A stretch of 47,267 nt of DNA from Psychromonas ossibalaenae ATCC BAA-1528 (GCF_000381745.1 NZ_KB907004.1:1-47267), one strand, 5' to 3'. Positions 9,183-20,006 are shown, counted from the first letter of the stretch. Notes: generated by a model not told the origin, from the sequence alone. Translations and numbers: made by a program.

Positions 9183-10616
9183 ATGCGAGTCAATTCAAAA
9201 TTAGTTAGTTCAACAGTTATTGCTGAAAGTGGAGTTGCTTTTGGTACCAGCGGTGCGCGTGGTTTAGTTACGCAATTTTCCCCTGAAGTCTGTGCCGCAT
9301 TTACTCATGCATTTATTGCCGGTATGAAATGCGGCTTTAGTTTTAATCAAGTCGCCATTGCAATTGATAACCGTCCGAGTAGTTACGCTATGGCGATGGC
9401 TTGCGCAGCCGCCTTACAGCAGTTAGATATAAAGGTTGTTTACTACGGGGTGGTACCAACGCCTGCTTTAGCTTATGTTGCTCAAGAAGATGCGATTCCT
9501 GCCATTATGGTAACAGGCAGTCATATTCCCTTTGATCGAAACGGACTTAAATTCTATCGCCCAGACGGTGAAATAAGCAAGGCTGATGAGCAGGTGATTA
9601 TCTGTGAGCAAGTTGAGTTTGCAAAACTTGATGAACTACCTGAATTAACTGTGAGTAACCGAGCCACTGAAACATATATTACACGTTACACCTCACTGTT
9701 TGCGACATCTTGTCTTACTGGTAAGCGCATTGGTATTTACGAACATTCAAGTGCAGGCCGAGACCTCTACTACCGTATTTTTGAAAAACTAGGTGCTGAA
9801 GTTATTGCGTTAGAGCGTAGTGATGAGTATGTACCCATTGATACCGAAGCTGTTTCTGAAGAGGATAAAGCTAAGGCGATTACTTGGTCCAAAGAACATA
9901 ACCTTGATGCTGTTTTCTCAACTGATGGAGACGGTGACCGTCCGCTTATCTCCGATGAAAATGGAAATTGGTTACGCGGTGATATTCTTGGTTTATTGAG
10001 TGCAGAAGCCTTAAATATAGAAGCGCTAGCTGTGCCTGTTAGTTGTAATGCGGCCATTGAGTCGTGCGGACGTTTTACTTATGTAGAGCGCACTAAAATC
10101 GGTTCTCCTTATGTGATTGCTGAATTTTCTGATCTAGCCAAGAAATTTAATTCAGTTGCCGGCTTTGAAGCAAATGGTGGGTTCTTGCTGGGGAGTGATG
10201 TGCAGCTGAACGGTCAATCGTTAAAAGCGTTACCGACTCGTGATGCGATTCTTCCTGTCATTATGCTGTTAGCTGCTGCAGGCGAAGGAGGCATTTCAAC
10301 ATTAGTTAATGCACTGCCGCAGCGTTTTACGCATAGTGACCGCATTCAGAATTTTGCTGCTGAAAAAAGCCTGGCGATTCTCACACAAGGTAAACAGGAG
10401 CCGGCAAACTTATTAACTCTACTGGATTTTGATGATGTTGTGATAAAAAGTATTGATGAAACTGATGGTTTAAGAATTACATTAGCAGATCAGCGAGTTG
10501 TTCATTTACGTCCATCAGGTAATGCTCCGGAACTGCGCTGTTATGCCGAAGCAGATAGTTATACTAAGGCTGAAAGTACAGTTAAATTAGCATTACGAAA
10601 TATTCAACAGTTATAA
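9183..10616 (+). CDS. manB: Phosphomannomutase
   Basis: This 477-aa alpha-D-phosphohexomutase interconverts mannose-6-P and mannose-1-P, feeding ManC. The active-site phosphoserine loop is TGSHIP (S113) rather than the more usual TASHNP, the metal-binding loop is STDGDGDRP, and the sugar-binding GFEANGG and C-terminal phosphate-binding [10 protein letters not shown] are present. Pairing with manC supports mannose rather than glucose or glucosamine specificity. It is followed by a 137-bp gap, so gmd may have its own promoter. Confidence 0.9.
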   Translation: MRVNSKLVSSTVIAESGVAFGTSGARGLVTQFSPEVCAAFTHAFIAGMKCGFSFNQVAIAIDNRPSSYAMAMACAAALQQLDIKVVYYGVVPTPALAYVAQEDAIPAIMVTGSHIPFDRNGLKFYRPDGEISKADEQVIICEQVEFAKLDELPELTVSNRATETYITRYTSLFATSCLTGKRIGIYEHSSAGRDLYYRIFEKLGAEVIALERSDEYVPIDTEAVSEEDKAKAITWSKEHNLDAVFSTDGDGDRPLISDENGNWLRGDILGLLSAEALNIEALAVPVSCNAAIESCGRFTYVERTKIGSPYVIAEFSDLAKKFNSVAGFEANGGFLLGSDVQLNGQSLKALPTRDAILPVIMLLAAAGEGGISTLVNALPQRFTHSDRIQNFAAEKSLAILTQGKQEPANLLTLLDFDDVVIKSIDETDGLRITLADQRVVHLRPSGNAPELRCYAEADSYTKAESTVKLALRNIQQL

Positions 10617-10753
10617 CTTCGCCATGATTACTGGAATATATTTTGATTCAGATAATTGTGAGTTTAATGTATATTGCGCTGTTTAAATTAAAATAATTTA
10701 AAGGCCATTGAGCAATAATGATGGTGAAAAGAACTCCTTAAGGAACATAAAGA

Positions 10754-11881
10754 ATGACAAAGAATAAAGTTGCATTAATTACAGGTGTTACCGGTCAAGA
10801 CGGCTCGTACCTTGCTGAGTTATTGTTAGAAAAAGGTTATGAGGTTCACGGTATTAAACGTCGTGCGTCGTCATTAAATACAGAGCGTGTTGACCATATT
10901 TATCAAGATAATCATGAAAAAAACCAGAAGTTCTTTTTACATTACGGTGATTTAACAGATTCTTCTAATTTAACGCGAATTATTAAAGATGTACAGCCTG
11001 ACGAAGTTTATAACTTAGGGGCTCAGTCCCATGTCGCTGTTTCTTTTGAATGCCCGGAGTACACTGCTGATGTCGATGCAATGGGAACATTGCGCTTACT
11101 TGAAGCTATTCGTTTTCTAGGCTTAGAAAAGAAAACCAAATTTTACCAAGCTTCTACCTCTGAATTGTATGGCGAAGTACAAGAGATTCCGCAAAAAGAA
11201 ACTACACCATTTCACCCTCGTTCACCTTATGCTGTGGCTAAAATGTATGCCTACTGGATAGTGGTCAACTATCGTGAATCTTATGGTATGTATGCTTGTA
11301 ACGGTATTCTATTTAACCATGAGTCTCCTCGTCGTGGTGAGACCTTTGTTACTCGTAAAATTACTCGTGCCATTGCTAATATTTCTCAAGGTTTAGAGAA
11401 ATGTTTATACCTTGGTAATATGGATGCTCTGCGTGACTGGGGACATGCGAAAGATTACGTGCGTATGCAGTGGATGATGCTGCAGCAGGATAAAGCCGAT
11501 GATTTTGTCATTGCAACAGGTAAGCAGATCAGTGTGCGGGAGTTTGTGACCTTATCTGCTAAAGAAGCGGGTATTGAGCTGGAATTCAGTGGTAAAGGTG
11601 TCGATGAAGTTGCTGCTGTTAAGTCGATTACTGGTGATAACGCGCCGGCTTTAAAAGTAGGTGATATCATCGTTAAAGTTGACCCGCGTTATTTCCGCCC
11701 GGCAGAAGTCGAAACACTGCTTGGTGATCCGTCTAAAGCAAAAGAAAAACTTGGCTGGGTTCCTCAAATTACCGTTGAAGAAATGTGCTCTGAAATGGTT
11801 GAAAACGATTTAAATAAAGCCAAGCAGCACGCAGTTTTAAAAGAGCACGGCTTTGATGTTTCTGTCACAATTGAGAGCTAA
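10754..11881 (+). CDS. gmd: GDP-mannose 4,6-dehydratase
   Basis: This 375-aa short-chain dehydrogenase converts GDP-D-mannose to GDP-4-keto-6-deoxymannose, the first step to GDP-L-fucose. [16 protein letters not shown] starts at residue 10; the catalytic region shows STSELYG and Y159/K163 in SPYAVAK, and the NADP-contacting [11 protein letters not shown] segment typical of GMD is present. The upstream ribosome binding site lies in a 10-bp palindrome (TCCTTAAGGA). The fcl start abuts its stop. Confidence 0.96.
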   Translation: MTKNKVALITGVTGQDGSYLAELLLEKGYEVHGIKRRASSLNTERVDHIYQDNHEKNQKFFLHYGDLTDSSNLTRIIKDVQPDEVYNLGAQSHVAVSFECPEYTADVDAMGTLRLLEAIRFLGLEKKTKFYQASTSELYGEVQEIPQKETTPFHPRSPYAVAKMYAYWIVVNYRESYGMYACNGILFNHESPRRGETFVTRKITRAIANISQGLEKCLYLGNMDALRDWGHAKDYVRMQWMMLQQDKADDFVIATGKQISVREFVTLSAKEAGIELEFSGKGVDEVAAVKSITGDNAPALKVGDIIVKVDPRYFRPAEVETLLGDPSKAKEKLGWVPQITVEEMCSEMVENDLNKAKQHAVLKEHGFDVSVTIES

Positions 11882-12856
11882 ATGATGGGAAATACTATGA
11901 AACGTGTATTTGTTGCTGGCCATAGCGGTATGGTTGGATCCGCTATAGTTCGTCAATTAGGTCATGAAGATAATGTTGAAATTATAGTTAGAACTCGTAA
12001 AGAGCTGGATTTAGCTAATCAGCAGGCTGTTTTTGAATTTTTTAAAAATGAAAAAATAGATCAAGTTTATTTAGCCGCCGCTAAGGTGGGAGGTATTGTT
12101 GCGAACAATACCTATCCGGCTGATTTTATTTACGAAAACCTAATGATTCAGTGCAATATTATCCACAGTGCACACTTGGCTGGCATTCAGAAGTTACTGT
12201 TTTTAGGCTCATCATGTATTTACCCTAAATTGGCAGAACAGCCGATGTCAGAATCAGCACTGTTAACTGGTACGTTAGAAGAAACTAACGAGCCTTATGC
12301 CGTTGCCAAAATTGCAGGTATTAAGCTTTGTGAAAGTTACAATCGTCAATATGCTCGAGACTACCGTAGTGTGATGCCAACAAACTTATATGGTGCATTT
12401 GATAATTTTCATCCAGAAAATAGCCATGTTATTCCCGCATTATTACGCCGCTTTCATGAAGCAAAATTAAATAACGACAAAGAGGTTATTGCCTGGGGGA
12501 GTGGTAAGCCAATGCGTGAGTTTTTATATGTAGATGATATGGCTGCGGCCTCGATCCATGTTATGGAGCTAGATAAAGTAATTTACGACGAAAATACGGA
12601 ACCTATGTTAAGCCATATTAATGTTGGAACAGGTGTTGATTGTACAATTCGAGAATTAGTTGAAACTGTCGCTAAAGTAATTGGTTTTGAAGGTGAAGTT
12701 AAATTTGATACCACTAAGCCGGATGGTGCACCTCGTAAGCTGATGAATATAAATAGACTTGAATCACTAGGGTGGAAGCACTCAATTTCCCTTAAGGACG
12801 GTCTTGAATTAGCTTATAAGTGGTTTTTAGATAATCAAGATCAGTTTAGAAAATAA
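11882..12856 (+). CDS. fcl: GDP-L-fucose synthase
   Basis: This 324-aa epimerase/reductase converts the Gmd product to GDP-L-fucose. The N-terminal [18 protein letters not shown], the [16 protein letters not shown] segment and the [10 protein letters not shown] catalytic YxxxK are diagnostic. Two starts are possible: 11882, immediately after the gmd stop, or the in-frame ATG at 11897, which leaves the usual short leader before the Rossmann motif. It forms a functional pair with gmd. Confidence 0.95.
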   Translation: MMGNTMKRVFVAGHSGMVGSAIVRQLGHEDNVEIIVRTRKELDLANQQAVFEFFKNEKIDQVYLAAAKVGGIVANNTYPADFIYENLMIQCNIIHSAHLAGIQKLLFLGSSCIYPKLAEQPMSESALLTGTLEETNEPYAVAKIAGIKLCESYNRQYARDYRSVMPTNLYGAFDNFHPENSHVIPALLRRFHEAKLNNDKEVIAWGSGKPMREFLYVDDMAAASIHVMELDKVIYDENTEPMLSHINVGTGVDCTIRELVETVAKVIGFEGEVKFDTTKPDGAPRKLMNINRLESLGWKHSISLKDGLELAYKWFLDNQDQFRK

Positions 12857-12864
12857 GTTGTTTT

Positions 12865-14211
12865 ATGAATATTCGCAATAAATTGATAGGGTTAAGTAAG
12901 CATGACGGTACGATGAGGTACTTGAAAAATACTTCATGGCTTCTAGCTGAAAAAGTACTGAGAATGTCAGTCGGCTTAGTTGTGACTGTATGGGTAACAC
13001 GATATTTAGGGCCTGAAAATTTTGGCATTTTTAGCTATGCACAAAGTTTTGTTGGCTTGTTTGTGGTTATTGCTACGCTTGGATTGGATTCTATTGTTGT
13101 TCGAGAGTTAGTAAATAGTAAAGAAAAAAGAGACCAAATACTTGGGACAGCATTCTATTTAAAATTAATAGGAGCGTTACTAGTTTTAGTGTCTTTGTGC
13201 ATCGCAATGCAGTTTACTGAACACTCAAACCAGCTAAATATATACATTTTTATTATTGCTGCAGGTACTGTTTTCCAAAGTGTTAATGTTATTGATTATT
13301 ATCTGCAAAGTGAAGTTTTAAGTAAGTATGTCGTATATAGTCATTTAATCACGTTACTTTTATCATCTGTTATTAAATTAGCCCTTATTTATTTCGAAGC
13401 TCCTCTGGTGTATTTTGTATTTGTTGTTTTATTCGATTCGCTCGTGATTGCTGTTAACCAAGTGTGTTTTTATTTTTATTTAAAGTTGAGCCCTTTAAAG
13501 TGGGGATTTAATAAGGCAACTGCAATTTCTATGTTAAAAGAGTCGTATCCTTTAATTCTTGCTGGTGTTATTAACTCGATTTATATGAAAATTGATCTGG
13601 TTATGATTAATAGTATGCTAAGCGCTGAAAGTGTTGGCTACTACTCTTCAGCGGTTAAGTTGAGTGAGGTATGGTTTGGAGTTGGAGTTCTAATTTGTAA
13701 TTCGTTATTCCCTGCAATAGTAAATGCAAAACAAATTTCTGAGCAGCTGTATTATTCAAGAGTATACAAACTTTTTAGGTCACTAACTTTTGTCGCATAT
13801 ATACTGGCCTTAATCGTGTGGCTTCTATCTGAACAAATTATTCTTGGGCTATACGGGGAAGAGTTTATTGATGCTTCGCCTGTTCTTTCTGTACATATTC
13901 TTTCTGCTATTTTTGTATATTTAGGAGTGTCTAGTGGGCGTTGGCTGATTAGCGAGGGACTGACTAAGTTTAATTTATACAGAAATTTAGCAGCCTTATT
14001 TGTTAACATTGGCTTAAATATTGTTTTTATAAATAAATTTGGAATAATAGGTGCGGCTTACGCTAGTTTAATCTCATATATTGTTGGATTTTATTTATTC
14101 GATTTATGTTTTAAAAATACTAGATATATACTTTTGTTAAAAACCAAAGCGTTGCTCTTAATTTTTCCTTACACTCCTTCAAAATCGGTGAATACGCGTG
14201 TTAAAAACTAA
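12865..14211 (+). CDS. wzx: Oligosaccharide flippase, Wzx-type (MOP superfamily)
   Basis: This 448-aa polytopic protein has about 12 predicted hydrophobic helices. It shows the N-terminal pattern of polysaccharide flippases (NTSWLLAEKVLRM, then VTRYLGPENFGIFSYAQSF), with ESYPLILAGVINSIYMKIDLVMI in the middle. It would move the undecaprenyl-PP-linked repeat unit across the inner membrane. Its 3' end overlaps the radical SAM gene by 14 bases. From here to about 21000 the DNA is clearly more AT-rich than the sugar-nucleotide genes, as is usual for serotype-specific genes. Confidence 0.88.
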   Translation: MNIRNKLIGLSKHDGTMRYLKNTSWLLAEKVLRMSVGLVVTVWVTRYLGPENFGIFSYAQSFVGLFVVIATLGLDSIVVRELVNSKEKRDQILGTAFYLKLIGALLVLVSLCIAMQFTEHSNQLNIYIFIIAAGTVFQSVNVIDYYLQSEVLSKYVVYSHLITLLLSSVIKLALIYFEAPLVYFVFVVLFDSLVIAVNQVCFYFYLKLSPLKWGFNKATAISMLKESYPLILAGVINSIYMKIDLVMINSMLSAESVGYYSSAVKLSEVWFGVGVLICNSLFPAIVNAKQISEQLYYSRVYKLFRSLTFVAYILALIVWLLSEQIILGLYGEEFIDASPVLSVHILSAIFVYLGVSSGRWLISEGLTKFNLYRNLAALFVNIGLNIVFINKFGIIGAAYASLISYIVGFYLFDLCFKNTRYILLLKTKALLLIFPYTPSKSVNTRVKN

Positions 14212-15364
14212 AATACTGACTTTCGTAAAACAGAATAAATATCTTCTTTTACTATTTAAAGCTTTAAGGTTAATCCAACAATCTTCATTGTATAAGGTCG
14301 ATGGTAGCAAAAAGAAGTATCCAAAGGTTATACAGCTGCCCCTTACTTATAATTGTGACAGCAAGTGTGTTATGTGTAATATTTGGAAAATGGATCATAG
14401 TAATGAAGCTGATGCATCTGAGTTTTCAACTTTTATGCAAAATGATTTATTTAAAGAAGTTGAATCGGTTGGCATTAATGGTGGAGAGGTATCACTGATT
14501 CCGAATTTGGTTGATTATGTTGAAGAGATATTGAAGCTTCCCTCAATTAAACACTTAAACGTCATATCTAACGGCTTTAGGAAAAATGTATTGTTAGATT
14601 CGGCATCAGAAATCTATAAACACTGTCAAGAAAAAGGTGTTTCTTTTCATATTGCAATATCTTTAGATGGCGTTGAGCAAGTTCATGATGACGTACGTGG
14701 GGTGAAAAATGCATTTACGAAAGCGACATCGACAATTGATGAGATTATAAAAAATCAACACTTATACTGCGACAGCTATGATATAGGCTGTACCGTGATA
14801 AGCCAAAATATTGATTATTTAATTCAATTAGACTCTTATGCAAAAGAAAAAAAATATAATATAAAATATAGATTGGGCATTGAAAATCTTAGAATTGAAA
14901 GCAATAAATTAGTTGAACAGTTCTCTGTGGTTTTTAATGATGAACGGCAAGCCGCGATGGAATTTTTCCACTACAAGTACTCAGAGACAAAATTAAGTGA
15001 TTTAAAAGTAAAGTTCAAATACTTCTCCATATTTTATTGGTTGAAAGAAACAACTCCACGACGTTTATTAGGGTGTCATTGGAAAGATGAAGGTGTGACA
15101 TTAGATTCTAGAGGAGAGTTATATTACTGTGCTGTTAAGAGTAAAAGCATCGGTAGTCTAAGAGCACAAAGTGGAGAAGATATCTTTTTTAAGCCTGAGA
15201 ACATAACTTATCGAAGCTCATTAGTTAAAGAGAGCTGTGATAGTTGTATCCATGACTATCACGGAAAACCTGCTCTGAAGGATTTAATTGTTTTTTTTAA
15301 ATCTCTTTTTATGGATAGATTAGCAATGAAATTATATAAATTAAAGTTAGGGTTTATGAAATGA
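14198..15364 (+). CDS. Radical SAM protein with SPASM/twitch-like C-terminal cluster
   Basis: This 388-aa protein has the radical SAM CxxxCxxC motif at C53/C57/C60 (YNCDSKCVMCNIW), the GGE SAM-binding motif at 95-97 and the later NVISNG and ISLDG segments of the barrel. A C-terminal set of cysteines (C293, C311, C347, C350) has the spacing of a SPASM or twitch auxiliary Fe-S cluster. No signal peptide is seen. It overlaps wzx by 14 bases and shares an ATGA with the next gene, so it is translated as part of the polysaccharide unit. The substrate is unknown; an oxidation, epimerisation or radical modification of a sugar or lipid-linked glycan is inferred from context only. Confidence 0.82.
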   Translation: MLKTKILTFVKQNKYLLLLFKALRLIQQSSLYKVDGSKKKYPKVIQLPLTYNCDSKCVMCNIWKMDHSNEADASEFSTFMQNDLFKEVESVGINGGEVSLIPNLVDYVEEILKLPSIKHLNVISNGFRKNVLLDSASEIYKHCQEKGVSFHIAISLDGVEQVHDDVRGVKNAFTKATSTIDEIIKNQHLYCDSYDIGCTVISQNIDYLIQLDSYAKEKKYNIKYRLGIENLRIESNKLVEQFSVVFNDERQAAMEFFHYKYSETKLSDLKVKFKYFSIFYWLKETTPRRLLGCHWKDEGVTLDSRGELYYCAVKSKSIGSLRAQSGEDIFFKPENITYRSSLVKESCDSCIHDYHGKPALKDLIVFFKSLFMDRLAMKLYKLKLGFMK

Positions 15365-16533
15365 GAATAACAGTCATTGGTTGGTATGGGACAGAAACAA
15401 TAGGTGATAGAGGAATTCTAGCTGGTTTAGTGTCCATTTTTAATCAGTCATTTAAAAATTTTGAAATTAACTTAGGCAGCTTGAATCCATTCTTTACTAA
15501 AAGAACTTTAGCTGAAGACGCCTCATTTTTTGAAGAAATAACTGGAAAACCAGTTAGAATAGAATTATTCAATACAAAATCTTCTCAGGATCTCATAGAA
15601 GCTATTACTAACTCTGACTTATTAGTTATGGGAGGGGGGCCGCTAATGGATCTCAGCGAGCTTTGCATGGTTGAATATGCATTTAAAAAAGCTAGAAAGT
15701 TAGGAGTTAAAACTGCAATACTAGGTTGTGGTGTAGGCCCGTTATTTTCAAAAAATTACCGTCAATCCGTATTAAATATCTTTTTAAATTCGAATATTTC
15801 TATTTTGCGAGACAGTAAGTCTAAAGGCTTCTTACGAGGTATATATAAAGAGTTTGATCAAAAATTTGAGGAAGATAATGTCTTTGTTAGTTTTGATCCT
15901 GCTGTTGAGTGTACTCTTAAGTCAAATCAATTTGTTAGTAAATTAATTCCAGTAAACTGCTCTCCTGATTATATTGCTGTAAATTTAAGAGAGTTCCCGA
16001 TTGAATACTCTGGAAGGTTGTCAGGTCACGATATCAATAGAGATTTAGTTAAATTTGTTGCCGATTTAGCGGATGAATTTCCTCAAAAAATAATAAAGCT
16101 GTATCCAATGCACTATTTTCATATCGGTGGTGATGATCGGATTTTTCTTAATAATATTGCTAGACAACTTAATCGTCCCAATATTTATGTTCAAAACTCT
16201 CCTTTAACATTAGATGAAACAATCGATGTTTTTAGAAAAGCCTTCTTTAACGTAGGAATGCGTTTTCATTCAGTAGTCTTACAAACTATAGCATCAGGGA
16301 AGAATTATGTTTTAGATTACACTGAGCCGAATAAAGGTAAAATTAATGGTTTTTTGAAGGACGTAGACAAAATCAATTTTTATAAAAATAGGTATATATG
16401 TTTACAGGAAGGTAATATTTCAGCTTCAATTATTAATATTGACGATATAGATTCTAAGTTTAAGTTTGATGATAAGCATATTTTATCGAGTTTAAGTATT
16501 TATAGCGACCAATTAAAAGCATTGATAAAATGA
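15361..16533 (+). CDS. Polysaccharide pyruvyl transferase family protein
   Basis: This 390-aa protein belongs to the WcaK/CsaB/GumL pyruvyltransferase family, which transfers pyruvate from PEP to form ketals on sugars. Supporting segments are the N-terminal GWYGTETIGDRGIL, VMGGGPLMDL near residue 90, LGCGVGPL and the late GMRFHSVVLQTIASG followed by a G-K-x-x-GFL stretch. It overlaps the radical SAM gene upstream and the glycosyltransferase downstream by 4 bases each (ATGA). Whether the acceptor is the repeat unit or a lipid-linked intermediate cannot be told from sequence. Confidence 0.82.
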   Translation: MRITVIGWYGTETIGDRGILAGLVSIFNQSFKNFEINLGSLNPFFTKRTLAEDASFFEEITGKPVRIELFNTKSSQDLIEAITNSDLLVMGGGPLMDLSELCMVEYAFKKARKLGVKTAILGCGVGPLFSKNYRQSVLNIFLNSNISILRDSKSKGFLRGIYKEFDQKFEEDNVFVSFDPAVECTLKSNQFVSKLIPVNCSPDYIAVNLREFPIEYSGRLSGHDINRDLVKFVADLADEFPQKIIKLYPMHYFHIGGDDRIFLNNIARQLNRPNIYVQNSPLTLDETIDVFRKAFFNVGMRFHSVVLQTIASGKNYVLDYTEPNKGKINGFLKDVDKINFYKNRYICLQEGNISASIINIDDIDSKFKFDDKHILSSLSIYSDQLKALIK

Positions 16534-17768
16534 AAGTATTAATTGTCAATGCTTCTGACCTTAAAGGTGGAGCCGCTAGAGCTGCTTATCGCTTACACTT
16601 AGCTTTATTAAGTGAAGGAGTAGATAGTCACATTCTTGCTCAGTCCAAAGCCGGAAGTGATTTTCGGGTGCATTCCCTACAGTCCAAAAAACAAGCTTTA
16701 TTTAATAAATTTAGACCTGTTCTTGACTCTATTCCGACTCGGATGTACGAGAGCAGATCACTGTTTAGCTCCTCATGGGTTCCTTCCTCCAGTTTTGTTA
16801 ATTTTATTAATGATTTTAATCCAGATATTGTGCACTTACACTGGATAAATGATGGAATGATTAAAATAGAAGATCTAGCAAAGATAAAAGCACCGATCGT
16901 TTGGAGTTTACATGATATGTGGCCATTTACTGGTGGCTGCCATTATGATGATAACTGTGATGCATTTAAAAATAAGTGTGGAAATTGCATTATCTTAAAC
17001 AGTAATAAACAGAAAGATCTTAGTAGGAAAGTTTTTAATAGAAAAGCTAAAACATATTCAAAAATTAAAAAACTCAATATCATCGGGTTAAGTAAGTGGT
17101 TGGAAAAATGTGCTAAAGATAGTGCTTTATTCAATGATAAAAAAATACATAATTTACCTAATCCAATTAATTCAGCCGTATTTAAACCATCTAATAAACT
17201 TGAATCTCGACTGCTCTGGGGGTTGCCTAAGGAAAAAAAATTAATTTTGTTTGGGGCTGTAGGTGCGACGAGTGATGAACGGAAAGGGTTTGCTGAATTA
17301 TCTAAGGCACTGCGAATAATAGATAAAAGTAATATTGAGTTTGTTATTTTTGGTGCAAGTGAACCTGTTAATCCACCTGATTTAGGTTGCAAAACTCATT
17401 ATGTTGGAAATTTACATGACGATATTAGTTTAGTCACGTTATATAGTGCCGTAGATGTCATGATTGTTCCCTCTATTCAAGAAAATTTGTCTAATGCAAT
17501 TATGGAAAGTATGGCTTGTGGTAGACCTTTAGTTAGTTTTAATATTGGGGGGAATTCAGACCTGATTGAACATAAAGTAAACGGTTATCTTGCGAAGCCA
17601 TTTGATACTAGTGATTTAGCGAATGGAATTAAATGGGTGCTGGAAAATGAAAATTATTCTTTACTATGCAAAAATGCTCGTTTGAAAATAAAAACAGAAT
17701 TTGATGAGAAAATTGTAGGGAAAAATTATGTCAAATTATATAAAAAAATATTAAACACTAATGAATGA
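16530..17768 (+). CDS. Glycosyltransferase, GT4 family
   Basis: This 412-aa GT-B fold protein starts MKVLIVNASDLKGGAARAAY, a form shared with WcaL/WcaI-like colanic-acid-type glycosyltransferases. The middle has HLHWINDGM and WSLHDMWPFTGGCHY, and the C-terminal donor site carries the EX7E motif (ENLSNAIME, near residue 316). Donor and acceptor are unknown. It begins inside the stop of the pyruvyltransferase gene, so the two are coupled. Confidence 0.88.
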   Translation: MKVLIVNASDLKGGAARAAYRLHLALLSEGVDSHILAQSKAGSDFRVHSLQSKKQALFNKFRPVLDSIPTRMYESRSLFSSSWVPSSSFVNFINDFNPDIVHLHWINDGMIKIEDLAKIKAPIVWSLHDMWPFTGGCHYDDNCDAFKNKCGNCIILNSNKQKDLSRKVFNRKAKTYSKIKKLNIIGLSKWLEKCAKDSALFNDKKIHNLPNPINSAVFKPSNKLESRLLWGLPKEKKLILFGAVGATSDERKGFAELSKALRIIDKSNIEFVIFGASEPVNPPDLGCKTHYVGNLHDDISLVTLYSAVDVMIVPSIQENLSNAIMESMACGRPLVSFNIGGNSDLIEHKVNGYLAKPFDTSDLANGIKWVLENENYSLLCKNARLKIKTEFDEKIVGKNYVKLYKKILNTNE

Positions 17769-17812
17769 TTATTTTATATTGAGAGTTATATTCGCGGGGT
17801 ATAAGCATATTT

Positions 17813-19072
17813 ATGCTAAAAAAGATTAACAATATACGAGTGATGCTATTTTGGTTGACTATATTCAATTTTACCCCATTTACTTTTTCCCAGGCTTATC
17901 CGTCATTATTTGGAAAACATGTTTTTGTAGGTTTAGTTTTAGTTCTTATTTTAGATTTATTAATTAATCAAAAAATAAAATTCAACCGATATATTCTCTT
18001 CATCTCCGTGCCTGTCATTATTTATCAGTTCATACTTTTTTATGTTCATGATGATTCGTCTTATGTGGGTTTTTTGTTCGCACTTATAATGACTTATATT
18101 ATTTTTTGTTATGGATTGACATTTATTGGTTTGAGTCGAATGGCCAATTCATTTATTTATATAATGATGACTATGCTGGCACTTTCAGTGATTGGGAGTT
18201 TTCTAGCTTTAATTGGAATTTTAGAGCCATTTAGTACTTTTTCAAATCCAGATGGCAGGGTTGCATATAATTATCTATTAACGTTTACAAATTCTCAAAC
18301 CATAACTAATGGTGGGAGCTTTATTAGAGCCGCCGGCTTTTTTGATGAGCCTGGGGCTTTAGCCTTTTTTTCTTTTTATGCAATAGTAGTAAATGAGTTA
18401 TACCTTAAGAAAAATAAACTTACAGCCATTATTGCCCTAAGCACTGTTATAGCAACCTGGTCTATGGGGTTTGTAATTATTATTAGTTTGTATTTCTTAT
18501 TCATTAAATGCCGTAAGTTAAGTGGAGTTGTTATGCTATTGCTTACTATTGCCTTTTTGCTGATGACATTTAGCTATTTGAAAGCAGACTCAAGTCCAAT
18601 GTCCAAACGTGTTTTAAGGCTCACAATTGATAGAGTAGTTGTTAACGATAATGGTTCTTTTCAAGGTGATAATAGATCACATTTGCTCTACAGAGCTGCA
18701 GAAGAATTTGCGAATAATCCATTAATAGGTGCAGGCCGGAATGGGTTACGTGATGGTGATTATGCAGGGGCAAATGTTATGGCACCATTTGCTCGTGACG
18801 GAATTGTAGGGGGCCTATTATATTTCTCTTTATATATATTCTTAGTAGGTATTGTTATGTTGAAAATAAGAGTGAACAAAGGTTTTATTTCTTATAAAGA
18901 GGTCGTGTTAGTCTTCCTTTTAGGAGTTAACTTTCTCCACAGGCCAAATTTGGATGCTGGATTTGAGACAATATCAATGTTGATTGTGATTATTGTATTA
19001 CTTCAAAGAAATAAATTACTTCATATAAGGAATAATGATGAATGCTCTAAACAGCTTACAGAAAATTTATAG
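17813..19072 (+). CDS. wzy: O-antigen polymerase, Wzy-like
   Basis: This 419-aa strongly hydrophobic protein has about 10-11 predicted membrane helices and a large soluble loop in its second half (roughly 250-310). Motif-like segments are RAAGFFDEPGALAFFSFYAI and, after the loop, NNPLIGAGRNG, which resemble the O-antigen ligase/polymerase (Wzy_C) family. It would polymerise repeat units on the periplasmic face. Wzy proteins are poorly conserved, so the call rests on topology, these segments and position. Its end overlaps the next gene by 38 bases. Confidence 0.72.
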   Translation: MLKKINNIRVMLFWLTIFNFTPFTFSQAYPSLFGKHVFVGLVLVLILDLLINQKIKFNRYILFISVPVIIYQFILFYVHDDSSYVGFLFALIMTYIIFCYGLTFIGLSRMANSFIYIMMTMLALSVIGSFLALIGILEPFSTFSNPDGRVAYNYLLTFTNSQTITNGGSFIRAAGFFDEPGALAFFSFYAIVVNELYLKKNKLTAIIALSTVIATWSMGFVIIISLYFLFIKCRKLSGVVMLLLTIAFLLMTFSYLKADSSPMSKRVLRLTIDRVVVNDNGSFQGDNRSHLLYRAAEEFANNPLIGAGRNGLRDGDYAGANVMAPFARDGIVGGLLYFSLYIFLVGIVMLKIRVNKGFISYKEVVLVFLLGVNFLHRPNLDAGFETISMLIVIIVLLQRNKLLHIRNNDECSKQLTENL

Positions 19073-20006
19073 TACCCAAAAAAATATAACAACTATCAAG
19101 CCTAAGGTTAAAAAATCTACGAAAGATTTGTTTGAAACTAATATATTTTTGACAGAAAGCAAATCTCGGCTATACGAAGGCGGAATGCGCACGCAAGGCA
19201 AGTTTAAAGAAAATCGTCCAGGTAAACCTCTTATAACGATCATTACGGTTGTTTATAATGGTGATAAATATCTGGAAAAAACGATACAAAGTGTTCTTAT
19301 GCAGTCTTATGATAATATTGAATATATTATTGTTGATGGAGGATCTACTGATGGGACTCTTGATATAATTAAAAGGTATTCTGATGCTGTTGATTACTGT
19401 GTAAGTGAAAACGATAATGGTATATACCATGCGATGAATACAGCCCTAACGCTAGCCGTTGGTAAATATATTGGTATTCTAAATGCTGATGACTGGTACG
19501 AATTAAATGCAGTGCAATTATCTGTTAATCATTTGAAAAATAATGATGCTCTTTATTCTTATGGAAATATTAGGTTTATTAAAGAAGGTGCAACTTTTGA
19601 GAAAAAACCTATAGAAAAAAAGTTGCTTAGGGAAAAGGTACTTCAAGAAATGGCTATCCCTCATATTTCATTGTTTATAGGGAAGGAGGTGTATAAAAGT
19701 CTTGGGCTATTTGATACGTCTTTTAGGATTGCTGGTGATCATGAGTTTCTTGTTAGAATGGTCCACAATGAGATCAAAGGTATTTATACGGGTGAAATAA
19801 TCGGTAATGCTTATGATGGAGGGATAAGTCAGCATGGTTTAGGTGCTAATTTAGAATCACTAAGAATTGCTTTGAAGTATGGGAAAAATCGATATTCAGC
19901 TTACTGGTCTTTCGTAAAATTTGTATTCAAAAAATTTCTTGCTAAGTTACTAGGTCCAAAAATCAGTTATTACTTGATGAAGTTAGTTGGCAGCAGGCAT
20001 GTATAG
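19035..20006 (+). CDS. Glycosyltransferase, GT2 family (GT-A fold)
   Basis: This 323-aa protein has the GT2 domain beginning at about residue 65: PLITIITVVYNGDKYLEKTI, then YIIVDGGSTDGTLDII and ENDNGIYHAMN, followed by the DxD-like NADDW. HEFLVRM and a basic C-terminal tail follow. The N-terminal 60 residues before the domain are lysine-rich. An AAGGA precedes the ATG pair at 19035/19038 inside the 3' end of wzy, supporting this early start. It resembles WcaA-type transferases; the specificity is unknown. Confidence 0.87.
   Translation: MMNALNSLQKIYSTQKNITTIKPKVKKSTKDLFETNIFLTESKSRLYEGGMRTQGKFKENRPGKPLITIITVVYNGDKYLEKTIQSVLMQSYDNIEYIIVDGGSTDGTLDIIKRYSDAVDYCVSENDNGIYHAMNTALTLAVGKYIGILNADDWYELNAVQLSVNHLKNNDALYSYGNIRFIKEGATFEKKPIEKKLLREKVLQEMAIPHISLFIGKEVYKSLGLFDTSFRIAGDHEFLVRMVHNEIKGIYTGEIIGNAYDGGISQHGLGANLESLRIALKYGKNRYSAYWSFVKFVFKKFLAKLLGPKISYYLMKLVGSRHV

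Noticed and set aside
15634..15639. G6 tract in the pyruvyltransferase gene as a phase-variation site
   Set aside because: Six Gs encode the conserved GGGP motif, so the run is explained by protein sequence and is short for slipped-strand switching.
16943..17392. 149-aa antisense frame in the GT4 gene
   Set aside because: The opposite strand encodes a glycosyltransferase with clear motifs through this whole stretch.
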